A stretch of 64,000 nt of DNA, taken from the NCBI GenBank assembly GCA_013150955.1, contig JAADJD010000017.1, positions 1 through 64,000 on the forward strand, written 5' to 3'. The translations under genes and the position numbers were made by a program. This document shows positions 45,811-53,066 of this stretch, piece by piece. Every line of letters starts with the position of its first letter. The first letter of the stretch is position 1. The DNA comes from Calditrichota bacterium (GTDB taxonomy: Bacteria; Calditrichota; Calditrichia; RBG-13-44-9; J042). The notes beneath the pieces are model-generated. The model saw nothing but the letters and a program-made list of their open reading frames with translations, searched no databases and was not told where the DNA came from.

Positions 45811-46452
45811 ATGTTTGATATTACACTGTTGCATCCCAAAGTGGTGCATTTTCCCATTGCCCTGGTGTTGGTGGCGTTTGTATTCGACATTCTGGGCATG
45901 ATCAAGAAAAATGAATTTTACTATAGATTTGCCTGGATCAATCTGGTGCTGGCATTTTTTGCCGCCGTGGTGGCCATTGTTAGCGGACTGCTGGCTGCGA
46001 ACAACGTGCCGCACAATGATCTGGCCCACGAAACCATGGAAACGCACGAGAATCTGGGCTATGTGATCGGGGGAATCCTGGCGGTGCTGGTTTTCTGGCG
46101 CTTCCGTCTTAAAGGCGCCTTTCCTGAAAAAGGGAAATGGATCTACTTGCTTCTCTTTTTTGTCGGTGTGGGGACGGTGGTCATCAGCAGCGATCTGGGA
46201 GGCAAAATGGTGTACGAATTTGGCGTGGCGGTGAAGGCGGTGCCTCAGGTGGAATCGGAAGGGCATTCTCACGATGGCGATGGACATTCCCACGGCGAAA
46301 GTGCTTCCCCGTCCATGGAATCGCATGAACACGGGGAGGGCGAAGATCACCACCAGGCCGGCGCCGAAAGCAAAATGAAGGGCGAGGCCTCCCCGGAAAA
46401 GAAGCAGAAAAAGCTTCATAAACACGATGATGGATCGGTTCATGAACACTAA
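45811..46452 (+). CDS. DUF2231 membrane protein with His-rich tail
   Basis: A 213-residue protein beginning with the DUF2231 landmark LHPKVVHFPIALVLVAFVFD. About four membrane helices lie within residues 10-150. The C-terminal tail (about 150-213) is soluble and rich in His (HSHDGDGHSHGES, HEHGEGEDHHQ, HKHDDGSVHEH), likely binding metal. DUF2231 proteins have been proposed to be haem- or redox-related; no activity can be assigned. It is the last gene of the contiguous cus-type operon, before a gap of nearly 300 bp. Confidence 0.85.
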   Translation: MFDITLLHPKVVHFPIALVLVAFVFDILGMIKKNEFYYRFAWINLVLAFFAAVVAIVSGLLAANNVPHNDLAHETMETHENLGYVIGGILAVLVFWRFRLKGAFPEKGKWIYLLLFFVGVGTVVISSDLGGKMVYEFGVAVKAVPQVESEGHSHDGDGHSHGESASPSMESHEHGEGEDHHQAGAESKMKGEASPEKKQKKLHKHDDGSVHEH

Positions 46453-46745
46453 ACGAAAAACAACGTTGTGCGGAACCCGCATGGGATATTCCTGGATGCA
46501 AGAAAAATGGTCTCATCAACCGCTAACGGGGTGCGATGGCTGGAAGCCATCCGCCCCGTGGCAAAATGACGACAATCGCATCGCCCACGGGCGGGTGGCC
46601 GGGATTTCGAAGATATCGGGTAACCCGAACCCATATTTACCATCTAATGGTAAAGCGCCAGACGGAAAGTTTGTGGCGCTGAACCGTAAAAATTCATAAT
46701 GGTAAATGGGTTTCAGGGTTCACCATAACATAAAGGAGAGGTAAA
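46453..46745 (+). promoter_or_regulatory. Structured intergenic region before the DUF302 gene
   Basis: No gene is supported. Three inverted repeats are visible: 46526-46559 (ACGGGG..GATGGC / GCCATC..CCCCGT), 46636-46654 (TTTACCAT-CTA-ATGGTAAA, perfect 8-bp arms) and 46654-46680 (AGCGCCA / TGGCGCT). None is followed by a T-run. The region could be an RNA leader, an operator or a processing site between the cus operon and the DUF302 gene. Confidence 0.35.
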
Positions 46746-47132
46746 ATGAGTTACTATTTTGCACGTCAGTTCGACGCAGATTTTGATGAAATGATTCAGC
46801 GGGTAACCGATGCATTGAAGGAAGAAGGATTCGGCGTCCTGACGGAAATTGATGTCAAAGAAACGTTAAAGAAAAAGCTGGATGTGGATTTCCGCCGCTA
46901 TCGCATTCTGGGCGCCTGCAATCCACCGTATGCCTACAAGGCCTTACAGGCGGAAGACAAGATCGGTACCATGCTGCCCTGCAATGTGGTTGTCCAGGAA
47001 CTGGGCGATGGCAGGGTGGAGGTTGCTGCTGTCGATCCGGTGGCCTCGATGCAGGCCATCAACAATCCGGCACTGGCAGAAATTGCCAGCGAAATTCGGG
47101 CGAAGTTAAAAAAGATTGTCGATTCGTTGTAA
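46746..47132 (+). CDS. DUF302 domain protein
   Basis: A 128-residue cytoplasmic protein with the DUF302 pattern: YYFARQFDADFDEMIQRVTDALKEEGFGVLTEIDVKETL (in parts), then YRILGACNPPYAYKALQAE and LPCNVVVQE. Members are small, often found near metal and sulfur redox genes; the function is not established. Two conserved cysteines (GACNPP and MLPCNV) are notable. AAAGGAGAGG precedes the start. No signal peptide. Confidence 0.9.
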   Translation: MSYYFARQFDADFDEMIQRVTDALKEEGFGVLTEIDVKETLKKKLDVDFRRYRILGACNPPYAYKALQAEDKIGTMLPCNVVVQELGDGRVEVAAVDPVASMQAINNPALAEIASEIRAKLKKIVDSL

Positions 47133-47262
47133 TGAAAAGCTTCTTTTTTGCCCTTCACACTCTCCCTCCCTCCCTGACCAGAGCAGGTGCTCGGGCTCCC
47201 GCCCGGGTGCCTGTTCCTTATTTTAAAGGAGTGGTGGGATACAAAACACAAGGGAGTCTACC

Positions 47263-47493
47263 ATGATGGGTGGCGATTGGTTTTGGGGTCACATGGGCTT
47301 TGGCTGGTTGTTCTGGCTGGTGATCATCGGGATCATCATCTGGGGCATCAGCATGATGAGTCGTTCGCGGGGAACCACCGAACCCCCGGCGAAAAAGGAA
47401 ACCCCACTGGAAATCTTGAAAAAGCGGTATGCACGGGGAGAAATTACCCGGGAAGAATATGAACAGATGAAACGCGATTTAACGGAAGATTGA
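47263..47493 (+). CDS. SHOCT-domain small membrane protein
   Basis: A 76-residue protein: an aromatic, Met-rich N-terminus with one membrane helix (FGWLFWLVIIGIIIWGISMM, about 13-32), then a short linker and a SHOCT domain (LEILKKRYARGEITREEYEQMKRDL). It is typical of tiny membrane proteins found beside copper-resistance genes. AGGGAG precedes the ATG. The 130-bp gap to the DUF302 gene shows nothing certain. Confidence 0.86.
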   Translation: MMGGDWFWGHMGFGWLFWLVIIGIIIWGISMMSRSRGTTEPPAKKETPLEILKKRYARGEITREEYEQMKRDLTED

Positions 47494-47578
47494 TCGAACC
47501 TTTTGTCCTTGAATGAAGCGCAAAACGGCGATCGAACAATTCATTTGTAAATCAAAGATGGGTGGAAAATAGGCTTTA

Positions 47579-47741
47579 AACCCGGATTATGCAATCGCCT
47601 ACGAATGACACGAATTACCCCAAATAAAACGATACCTTGGATTGTGTCTGGATGAAAAAGTGTTCCGGGAGATATTAACAATTTTGTTGATATTTTTGGT
47701 TTCAATCGTGTGATTCGCGGTTTAATGCATTAATTGGGTTT
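47579..47741 (+). repeat. Dispersed MITE-like element, first of two in tandem
   Basis: Full unit of about 163 bp: AACCCGGATTATGCAATCG at the left, middle GGATGAAAAAGTGTTCCGGG, right CAATCGTGTGATTCGCGG ending TAATTGGGTT. A second complete copy in the same orientation follows after 14 bp. Confidence 0.88.
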
Positions 47742-47754
47742 ACGATGGCATTTG

Positions 47755-47924
47755 AACCCAGATTATGCAGTAGCCTACGAATTACACGAATTAAAACGAA
47801 TAAAAATAATAAAATTCCTTTGATGATATCTGGATAAAAATGTTTTCCCGGATACATTCGTTATTTTGATGATTTTTTTTTCGATTCATTCGCGTGATTC
47901 GCGGTTTAATGCATTATTTGGGTT
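47755..47924 (+). repeat. Dispersed MITE-like element, second of two in tandem
   Basis: Complete 170-bp unit: left arm AACCCAGATTATGCAGTAG, middle ATCTGGATAAAAATGTTTTC, right arm CATTCGCGTGATTCGCGG ending TTATTTGGGTT. Together the two copies fill the gap between the SHOCT gene and the lipoprotein gene. Confidence 0.88.
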
Positions 47925-47971
47925 GAAATTTGCGGGGATTTGGCAATACCAAAACGACTGGAGAACCTTCC

Positions 47972-48994
47972 ATGGTTTGGAATAGATTCCGGGTTACTGA
48001 GTGGCAAATGGTATCCCCCATCGTCGGTATTTTGATGGGATTGATGGGGATGGTCTGGCTGTCCTGCCAGAAACCGGGCTCCCAGGAGCCCCGGCTGGAT
48101 CCGCACCCACCCGAAATCCGGATTGTTTACCCACCTGACGGCGCCACGTTGACGGATACGGACACCATTCGCGTGGAGGCATCGGATGACGAGGAAATCG
48201 AGCGCGTCGAAATTTTCATCGATGGGGAAAAGGTCGCTGAGCAATCACACCCGCCCTTTCAATACACCTGGTACGTGGGCTACTGGGCGGATGATCAGAC
48301 CCACACCATTCAGGCCACGGCCTACGACCCGGACGGCAACCAGGCCAGCAGCGATCCCATTCGAGTAACCATTCCCGCAAGTGCAGCGCTTCAACCGCGG
48401 ATCTTTGCCCCGCAAAATGATGCCCTCTTCAAAAATCCCACGGAAATCCTGCTCCGGTGGTCCAGTCTCCCGGACGCCATTCAGTACGAAGTGCAGGTGG
48501 ATCGCACCGATGCGTTTGCAAATCCCCAGGAATTTACCACCAACACGTACGAATTCTCCTTTACCAACATTCAGGAGGGACTTTTCTACTGGCGGGTTCG
48601 GGGGAAAAATTCTCTGGGAAGGCAAAGTCAGTGGAGTGCTGTGTATCGCTTTGAGATTCGGTTTGTGGTTACCGCGCGGTTTTCGGACATTGAACAAAAG
48701 GTGTTTGCCCGGAGCTGTGCATTGAGCAACTGCCATACCGGGGATTTTCCGGCGCAGGGATTGGATTTAACGCCGGGACAAGCGTATCAGAACCTGGTGA
48801 ATGTACCCAGTTTTGAAGTGCCCTCCTGGATGCTGGTGGAGCCGAACCGCAGCGATCGCAGTTACCTGATTACCAAGCTTGCCGGCGGTGATTCCCTGAA
48901 AGGCGGATTAATGCCCTTGAACGGTGCCCCCCTTCGGCAGGAAGTGATCGATTCCATCCGTGCCTGGATCGACCGCGGTGCGCTGGATAATTAG
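47972..48994 (+). CDS. Lipoprotein with Ig-like domains and a cysteine/His haem-like motif
   Basis: A protein of about 340 residues with a lipobox-like end of the leader (MVWLSC). A first Ig/bacterial domain (IRIVYPPDGATLTDTDTIRV, VERVEIFIDGEKVAEQ, in parts) and a fibronectin-like one (ALFKNPTEILLRWSS, YEVQVDRTDAF) follow. The C-terminus has RSCALSNCHTGD, a C-x4-CH arrangement, then PAQGLDLTPGQAYQNLVNVPS and SYLITKLAGG. That pattern recalls cytochrome-c-like domains, but a classical CxxCH is absent, so haem binding is uncertain. The start at 47972 has GGAGA upstream. Dispersed repeats flank both sides. Confidence 0.75.
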   Translation: MVWNRFRVTEWQMVSPIVGILMGLMGMVWLSCQKPGSQEPRLDPHPPEIRIVYPPDGATLTDTDTIRVEASDDEEIERVEIFIDGEKVAEQSHPPFQYTWYVGYWADDQTHTIQATAYDPDGNQASSDPIRVTIPASAALQPRIFAPQNDALFKNPTEILLRWSSLPDAIQYEVQVDRTDAFANPQEFTTNTYEFSFTNIQEGLFYWRVRGKNSLGRQSQWSAVYRFEIRFVVTARFSDIEQKVFARSCALSNCHTGDFPAQGLDLTPGQAYQNLVNVPSFEVPSWMLVEPNRSDRSYLITKLAGGDSLKGGLMPLNGAPLRQEVIDSIRAWIDRGALDN

Positions 48995-49060
48995 CACTCT
49001 TCAATAACAGGGCGCATTATTTAGCGCAATTTGCAGGGACTGCAACAACGATCAGGAATA

Positions 49061-49180
49061 AACCCAGATTATGCATTAGACCACGAATTTCACGAATTAA
49101 CACAAATAAAAATAAAATACACTTGATTCTTTCGGGATGAAAAGGTTTTTCCCGGATGCATTCGTTATTTTGTTGATATG
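49061..49180 (+). repeat. Dispersed MITE-like element lacking the right arm
   Basis: Left arm AACCCAGATTATGCATTAGAC and middle block up to ATTCGTTATTTTGTTGATAT are present; the right terminal arm is missing. The next copy begins at once. Confidence 0.85.
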
Positions 49181-49181
49181 A

Positions 49182-49349
49182 TCCTAAATTATGCAATAGC
49201 CTACGAATTACACGAATTAACACAAATAAAACCAATAAAATACATTGGATTGTGTCTGGATGAAAATGTGTTTCAGGGTTTATTTGCGATTTTGTAGGTA
49301 TTTTTTGTTTTCATTCGTGTGATTTGCGGTTTATCGCATTATTTGGGTT
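49182..49349 (+). repeat. Dispersed MITE-like element, complete
   Basis: Complete 168-bp unit: left arm CCTAAATTATGCAATAGCC, middle CCAATAAAATACATTGG and GGATGAAAATGTGTTTCAGG, right arm CATTCGTGTGATTTGCGG ending TTATTTGGGTT. It shares its middle almost exactly with the copy at 18274. Positions 49350-49464 should hold the promoter of the hydrolase-sigma operon, which I cannot identify. Confidence 0.88.
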
Positions 49350-49464
49350 TAACTCGCAACCCACCTTAACCCATCCTAAAATTTCAAAAATTTTTGTAAG
49401 AAATCCTCCTTCAGGTAATCTAAAGGGTGAGTCATCGATAATTTAAACGCAGGAGGATTTCGAT

Positions 49465-50346
49465 ATGTGGCGAATTAAATGGATGTTTCTATTTCTGTGT
49501 CTCACCCTGCTCACAGCGCATGCAGGTAGTTCCTCCGAATACCCATTCCGGGTGGAGGTAAAAGGCAGCGGCCAGCCCGTGCTGTTGATTCCGGGATTGG
49601 CCTGCTCCGGTGAGGTGTGGGAACAAACCGTTCAGGCGTTGCAGGATCGGTACACGTTGCATGTGATCTCCCTGCCGGGATTTGCCGGCCAACCCGCCAT
49701 GTCGCTAAAGGATGGCTATCTGCCGGTCATTAAACGGGCGCTCATTCGCTACATTAAAAATGAACTGTCCGCAAAACCCATCCTCATCGGGCACAGCCTG
49801 GGAGGATTTCTGGCTATATCTGTTACCGCTTCGGTGCCGGATCGGGTGGCGAAGATCGTGGTGGTGGATGCCTATCCCTTTTACACCGCTGCATTCAATC
49901 CCCTGGCCACTGCCGAATCCAGCCGGCCCCAGGCCGAAAATATGCAACAGATGATCTTGCAAACCCCCGATCCCGTTTTCCAGAAACAGCAACAGGCCAC
50001 CTTAAAAACCATGATCAGCGATTCGAATTTGGTTAAATTAGCGGTGCGCTGGTCGATGGCATCGGATCGGCCGACCATTGCCCGGGCCATGTACGAAATC
50101 ATGACCACCGATTTACGGGACAGCGTGGCCAGCATTACCTGTCCCATTCTGGTGCTGGGCAGCTGGTACGGCGCCAAAGACGTTGGCATTACCCGGGAAA
50201 TGGTCGCTGCTAATTTCCAGAACCAGTTTCAGAAAGCCGAACGGTGCACAGTTAAAATTGCGGAAAAAGCCCGACATTTCATCATGTGGGACGAGCCGGA
50301 ATGGTTCATCGATCAAGTCCAGGAGTTTCTGGAGCATGGAGAATAA
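49465..50346 (+). CDS. Exported alpha/beta hydrolase
   Basis: A 293-residue alpha/beta-hydrolase-fold protein with a signal peptide (1-20, ending THAHAG-like). The oxyanion region is VLLIPGLACSGEVWEQ, the nucleophile elbow is IGHSLGGF (Ser111), and the likely catalytic histidine is in KARHFIMWDEPEWF. Substrate unknown. A GCAGGAGG site precedes the ATG. Its 3' end overlaps the ECF sigma gene by 11 bp, so the two are co-expressed. An exported hydrolase leading a sigma-factor operon in a metal island is unusual. Confidence 0.85.
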   Translation: MWRIKWMFLFLCLTLLTAHAGSSSEYPFRVEVKGSGQPVLLIPGLACSGEVWEQTVQALQDRYTLHVISLPGFAGQPAMSLKDGYLPVIKRALIRYIKNELSAKPILIGHSLGGFLAISVTASVPDRVAKIVVVDAYPFYTAAFNPLATAESSRPQAENMQQMILQTPDPVFQKQQQATLKTMISDSNLVKLAVRWSMASDRPTIARAMYEIMTTDLRDSVASITCPILVLGSWYGAKDVGITREMVAANFQNQFQKAERCTVKIAEKARHFIMWDEPEWFIDQVQEFLEHGE

Positions 50347-50842
50347 GGAACAGTATTTCTTAGACATTTACCAGCAATTCAAGGATAAACTGTTCCGCCT
50401 GTGCCTGGGATTTACCGGCGATACAGGGGAAGCAGAAAATCTGTTCCAGGAAATCTGGATCAAAATCTGGAATCACCTGGATCAGTTTCGAAACGAAAGT
50501 GCCATTGGCACCTGGATATACCGCATTGCCACCAATACGGCGTTGCTATATGTCAAACGGCAAAACCGCTATAAGCGGAAGGTTCAATCCATGGAACACC
50601 TCCCGGTTGAGCCGGGGGGTGACCCATCAGAAGCCCAACACATGGAGGAAGCGATTGCCCGGCTGTACCGGGCAATCGCCTCTTTAAAGGAACTGGATCG
50701 GATTATCATCGAACTGGTGCTGGAGGGTACCCGATACCGGGACATCGCGGAAATCACCGGTTTGAGCGTGTCCAATGTGGGCGTGCGGATCAACCGCATT
50801 AAGAAGGAATTGAAAAACAGGCTTGAGAAAGCAGGAGAATAG
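50336..50842 (+). CDS. ECF-type RNA polymerase sigma factor
   Basis: A 168-residue sigma-70 family factor lacking regions 1 and 3, as in the ECF group. Region 2 includes ENLFQEIWIKIWNHLDQFRNESAIGTWIYRIATNTAL (in parts), and region 4 has YRDIAEITGLSVSNVGVRINRIKKEL. The ATG at 50336 lies inside the hydrolase gene end behind GGAG; a longer upstream frame from 50183 is just read-through of the hydrolase gene. The next gene, 3 bp away, encodes a membrane protein that may be its anti-sigma partner. Confidence 0.92.
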   Translation: MENKEQYFLDIYQQFKDKLFRLCLGFTGDTGEAENLFQEIWIKIWNHLDQFRNESAIGTWIYRIATNTALLYVKRQNRYKRKVQSMEHLPVEPGGDPSEAQHMEEAIARLYRAIASLKELDRIIIELVLEGTRYRDIAEITGLSVSNVGVRINRIKKELKNRLEKAGE

Positions 50843-50844
50843 AC

Positions 50845-51423
50845 ATGGCCGATGATCTCAAATCCTTACAGGAACTCTGGCAGCGGGGCGGATCCGGAGC
50901 CCCGGATGCGTTGAAGTTGCTGCATCAGTTGAACGCCCTGCGGCGGAAGCACCGGATGGAGAAGATCGGGCTGTTTGTCAGCCTGCTAACCACCATGGCA
51001 GTGTTGCTTTTTATTCTTCCGGTGGTCGAGAGCCCTTATTTTGCCGCAGCCATGGTTTTCATCGGGCTGGCCGTGGTGCTGATTCTGTGGCAGGCCTATC
51101 AGATCCGATTTCAGCCGCTGAACGGTGCCCGGCATCTTTCCAATAAGGCCTTCCTCGAAAGTTACCTCCAGAACATGGAGAAAAAGGTGCGGTTCACCCG
51201 AAAAACCATGTGGGTTTATGCCATTTTGCTGACCCTGGGATTAAATCTTGCCTATCTGGAGGCGATTCGGTCAATACCAACCATCGGGCGGGTGCTGATC
51301 CATCTTGGGATGAGTACATTCCTGATCCTGGGATTCCGGGTGCTGATTCAAAAGCGGCTGCGGACCTATCAGCAGGAAATCGATCCCCTTTTGAAAACCC
51401 TGAGGGATTTGAACGCATCCTGA
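50845..51423 (+). CDS. Membrane protein, possible anti-sigma partner
   Basis: A 192-residue protein: a soluble N-terminus of about 40 residues (LKSLQELWQRGGSG..LNALRRKHRMEKIG), two membrane helices (41-60 and 66-85), a basic linker, and two more (about 123-145 and 149-168). No zinc-binding HxxxCxxC anti-sigma motif is visible. It starts 2 bp after the ECF sigma stop, a position usually held by anti-sigma factors, so I propose that role by context only. Confidence 0.72.
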   Translation: MADDLKSLQELWQRGGSGAPDALKLLHQLNALRRKHRMEKIGLFVSLLTTMAVLLFILPVVESPYFAAAMVFIGLAVVLILWQAYQIRFQPLNGARHLSNKAFLESYLQNMEKKVRFTRKTMWVYAILLTLGLNLAYLEAIRSIPTIGRVLIHLGMSTFLILGFRVLIQKRLRTYQQEIDPLLKTLRDLNAS

Positions 51424-51475
51424 TGAGAGAAACCGAGCAATCTCCAGAAACCCGTGCTATCCCCAAAATGTATTA

Positions 51476-51700
51476 AACCCACATAATGCATTCAACCGCG
51501 AATCACGCGAATGAAACCCAAAAATATCAATTAAATCGCGAATAAACCTCAAAACAATTTTTTCATACGGATATCGTCCAATGTGTTTTATTTATTTTAT
51601 TCGTTTTAATTCGTGTAATTCGTAGGCGATTGCTTGATCTGGGATTAATTTTATTCGTGTTCATTCGTGTAATTCGTAGGCGATTGCATCATCCGGGTTT
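51476..51700 (-). repeat. Dispersed MITE-like element, inverted, with duplicated left arm
   Basis: A unit in reverse orientation (51476-51646): right arm AACCCACATAATGCATTCAAC, then GCGAATAAACCTC and the left arm ending TGATCTGGGATT. An extra left arm (51647-51700, TTCGTGTAATTCGTAGG to CCGGGTTT) follows. It fills the gap before the second PII-like gene. Confidence 0.85.
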
Positions 51701-51788
51701 ATCTGGCATGGAATTTGAACCCATTTCCGGTGGGAATCCTGAAATGCATTTTGGGATTCCCCAAACCGACATACAAGGAGGAAGAGCC

Positions 51789-52127
51789 ATGAAGGCGGTC
51801 AAAGCATACATCCGCTGTGAAAAGGCAGAGGAAGTGGTTTCCGCGCTGGTGGAAAAGGGGATCAGGAGTTTAACGCTGATCAATGTGATGGGCATGGGAT
51901 TGCTGGCGGATCCCCACACCGCCAAATATTCCATGGAATGCGTGGAACAGTACTCCAAAGTCGCCAAGCTGGAAATCGTTTGTTCGGACGATCGCGTCCA
52001 TGAGATCGTGGAAACCATTCGCTCTGCGGCTTACACCGGTTTAAAAGGGGACGGGATGATTTACGTAACCCCGGTAGAAATGGCGGTTAAAATCCGCAGT
52101 GGCGCAATTGGCGAGGAAGCCGTGTAA
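51789..52127 (+). CDS. PII-like regulator of the metal-efflux-associated group, copy 2
   Basis: A 112-residue PII-fold protein clearly paralogous to the one at 41951: both share VMGMG.LADP, the segment VETIR.AAYTGLKGDGMIYV and the VKIR.GA.GE ending. It also lacks the GlnB uridylylation tyrosine motif. Copy 2 has additional cysteines (RCEKAEE and MECVEQYS). AAGGAGGAAGAG precedes the ATG. It is monocistronic or reads into the RseC-led operon about 195 bp away. It may bind the same target with different metal or nucleotide response. Confidence 0.88.
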   Translation: MKAVKAYIRCEKAEEVVSALVEKGIRSLTLINVMGMGLLADPHTAKYSMECVEQYSKVAKLEIVCSDDRVHEIVETIRSAAYTGLKGDGMIYVTPVEMAVKIRSGAIGEEAV

Positions 52128-52147
52128 ATGCAGGATTGGCGTCAGAT

Positions 52148-52163
52148 TGTAGAATTTTCTTCA
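52148..52163. promoter_or_regulatory. Candidate metal-operon operator (site 3)
   Basis: TGTAGAATTTTCTTCA matches 14 of 16 positions of the perfect palindrome at 34363. It lies about 160 bp upstream of the RseC-led copA operon. Confidence 0.5.
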
Positions 52164-52180
52164 TTTGAATTTTTGCCCTT

Positions 52181-52196
52181 TGTAGATTATTATTCA
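52181..52196. promoter_or_regulatory. Candidate metal-operon operator (site 4)
   Basis: TGTAGATTATTATTCA matches 13 of 16 positions, starts 33 bp after site 3 and ends about 126 bp before the rseC start. Confidence 0.42.
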
Positions 52197-52322
52197 GCGA
52201 AATGAAGCGAATGGGGAATAGCAGACGGAATTAAAGCGCTTCGAACGCGAAACCGGAAAATAAATTTGTGGCATTAATTTTGATTAGTTTTCATTGGGAC
52301 GGATATAAAGGACGAGGTCATC

Positions 52323-52805
52323 ATGGATCGAGAAGTTGGCCAGGTGGTGAAGGTCGGGGAAAAAGAGATGGAAATCATGATTCACGCGCCGGCGGGATGC
52401 GATTCCTGTTCTGCAAAAGGGGTATGTCACGCGGGAAGCTCCGATTCCGGTTTCCGGATCATCACCCTGCCACGCATTAACGGTGTTCAACCCGGTCAAC
52501 AGGTGGTTTTGACCTTTCGCCAGTCATCCAGTCTCATTGCGGCAATGATTGTTTTTGTGGTACCCATCCTGTTCGCTCTGATGGGCTATCTGGTTGCGAC
52601 TACTTTATTCCCCTCCTCGGAGCTCTTCGGTGCACTGGGATTAATTGGAGGATTGCTCATTTCGGGTGCGGTGATTTATTTCTTAAATCAAAATTTAAGC
52701 CGCTCGAATTTCTTTTTACCCCGGGTGGAAATTCAAGACCAACCATCCGAATCCCCGGGAATATCCCGGGAGAAAAATGGATTACCACCCATTCACCAAA
52801 ACTAA
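52323..52805 (+). CDS. rseC: RseC/MucC-family membrane protein
   Basis: A 160-residue protein of the RseC (SoxR-reducing/sigma-E modulating) family. The N-terminal REVGQVVKVGEKEMEIMI leads to a cysteine cluster CDSCSAKGVCHAG (about 26-38), then two membrane helices (about 75-95 and 100-120). The family is linked to Rnf or RseAB elsewhere; neither is present here. It leads the YHS-zinc ribbon-CopA group, suggesting redox sensing or support near the membrane. AAGGACGAGG precedes the ATG. Confidence 0.88.
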   Translation: MDREVGQVVKVGEKEMEIMIHAPAGCDSCSAKGVCHAGSSDSGFRIITLPRINGVQPGQQVVLTFRQSSSLIAAMIVFVVPILFALMGYLVATTLFPSSELFGALGLIGGLLISGAVIYFLNQNLSRSNFFLPRVEIQDQPSESPGISREKNGLPPIHQN

Positions 52806-52820
52806 GAGGAGGGAACAATC

Positions 52821-53003
52821 ATGGTGAAAGATCTGGTATGCGGCATGATGGTGGATCAAAAAAATCCACCGGCTCAAACGTTGTACAAAGGCCAGATGTA
52901 CTATTTTTGCAGCATGGATTGTAAGGTAAAATTCAGTGAAGATCCCGAAAAGTATTTAAAGGCTCGGGAAAAAGAAGAAAAGGATAAAAAAGCCGAGGAT
53001 TAA
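52821..53003 (+). CDS. YHS-domain metal-binding protein
   Basis: A 60-residue protein that is a single YHS domain: KDLVCGMMVDQKNPPAQTL, YYFCSMDCKVKFSEDPEKYL, with Cys residues of the kind that bind copper or other soft metals. YHS domains are often fused to CopA-type ATPases; here it is free, two genes upstream of copA. AGGAGGGAAC precedes the ATG. The C-terminus is a highly charged Lys/Glu tail. A cytoplasmic metallochaperone role is likely. Confidence 0.92.
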   Translation: MVKDLVCGMMVDQKNPPAQTLYKGQMYYFCSMDCKVKFSEDPEKYLKAREKEEKDKKAED

Positions 53004-53066
53004 CAGCGGAAACGGAAATCTGGTGTGTGAGAGGTTTCTGGAAAGGAATGCGTAAAGGGGATTCCG

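Noticed and set aside
46427-46699. Plus-strand 90-residue frame after the DUF2231 gene
   Set aside because: It has no coherent protein features, no ribosome site, and spans the hairpins of the intergenic region.
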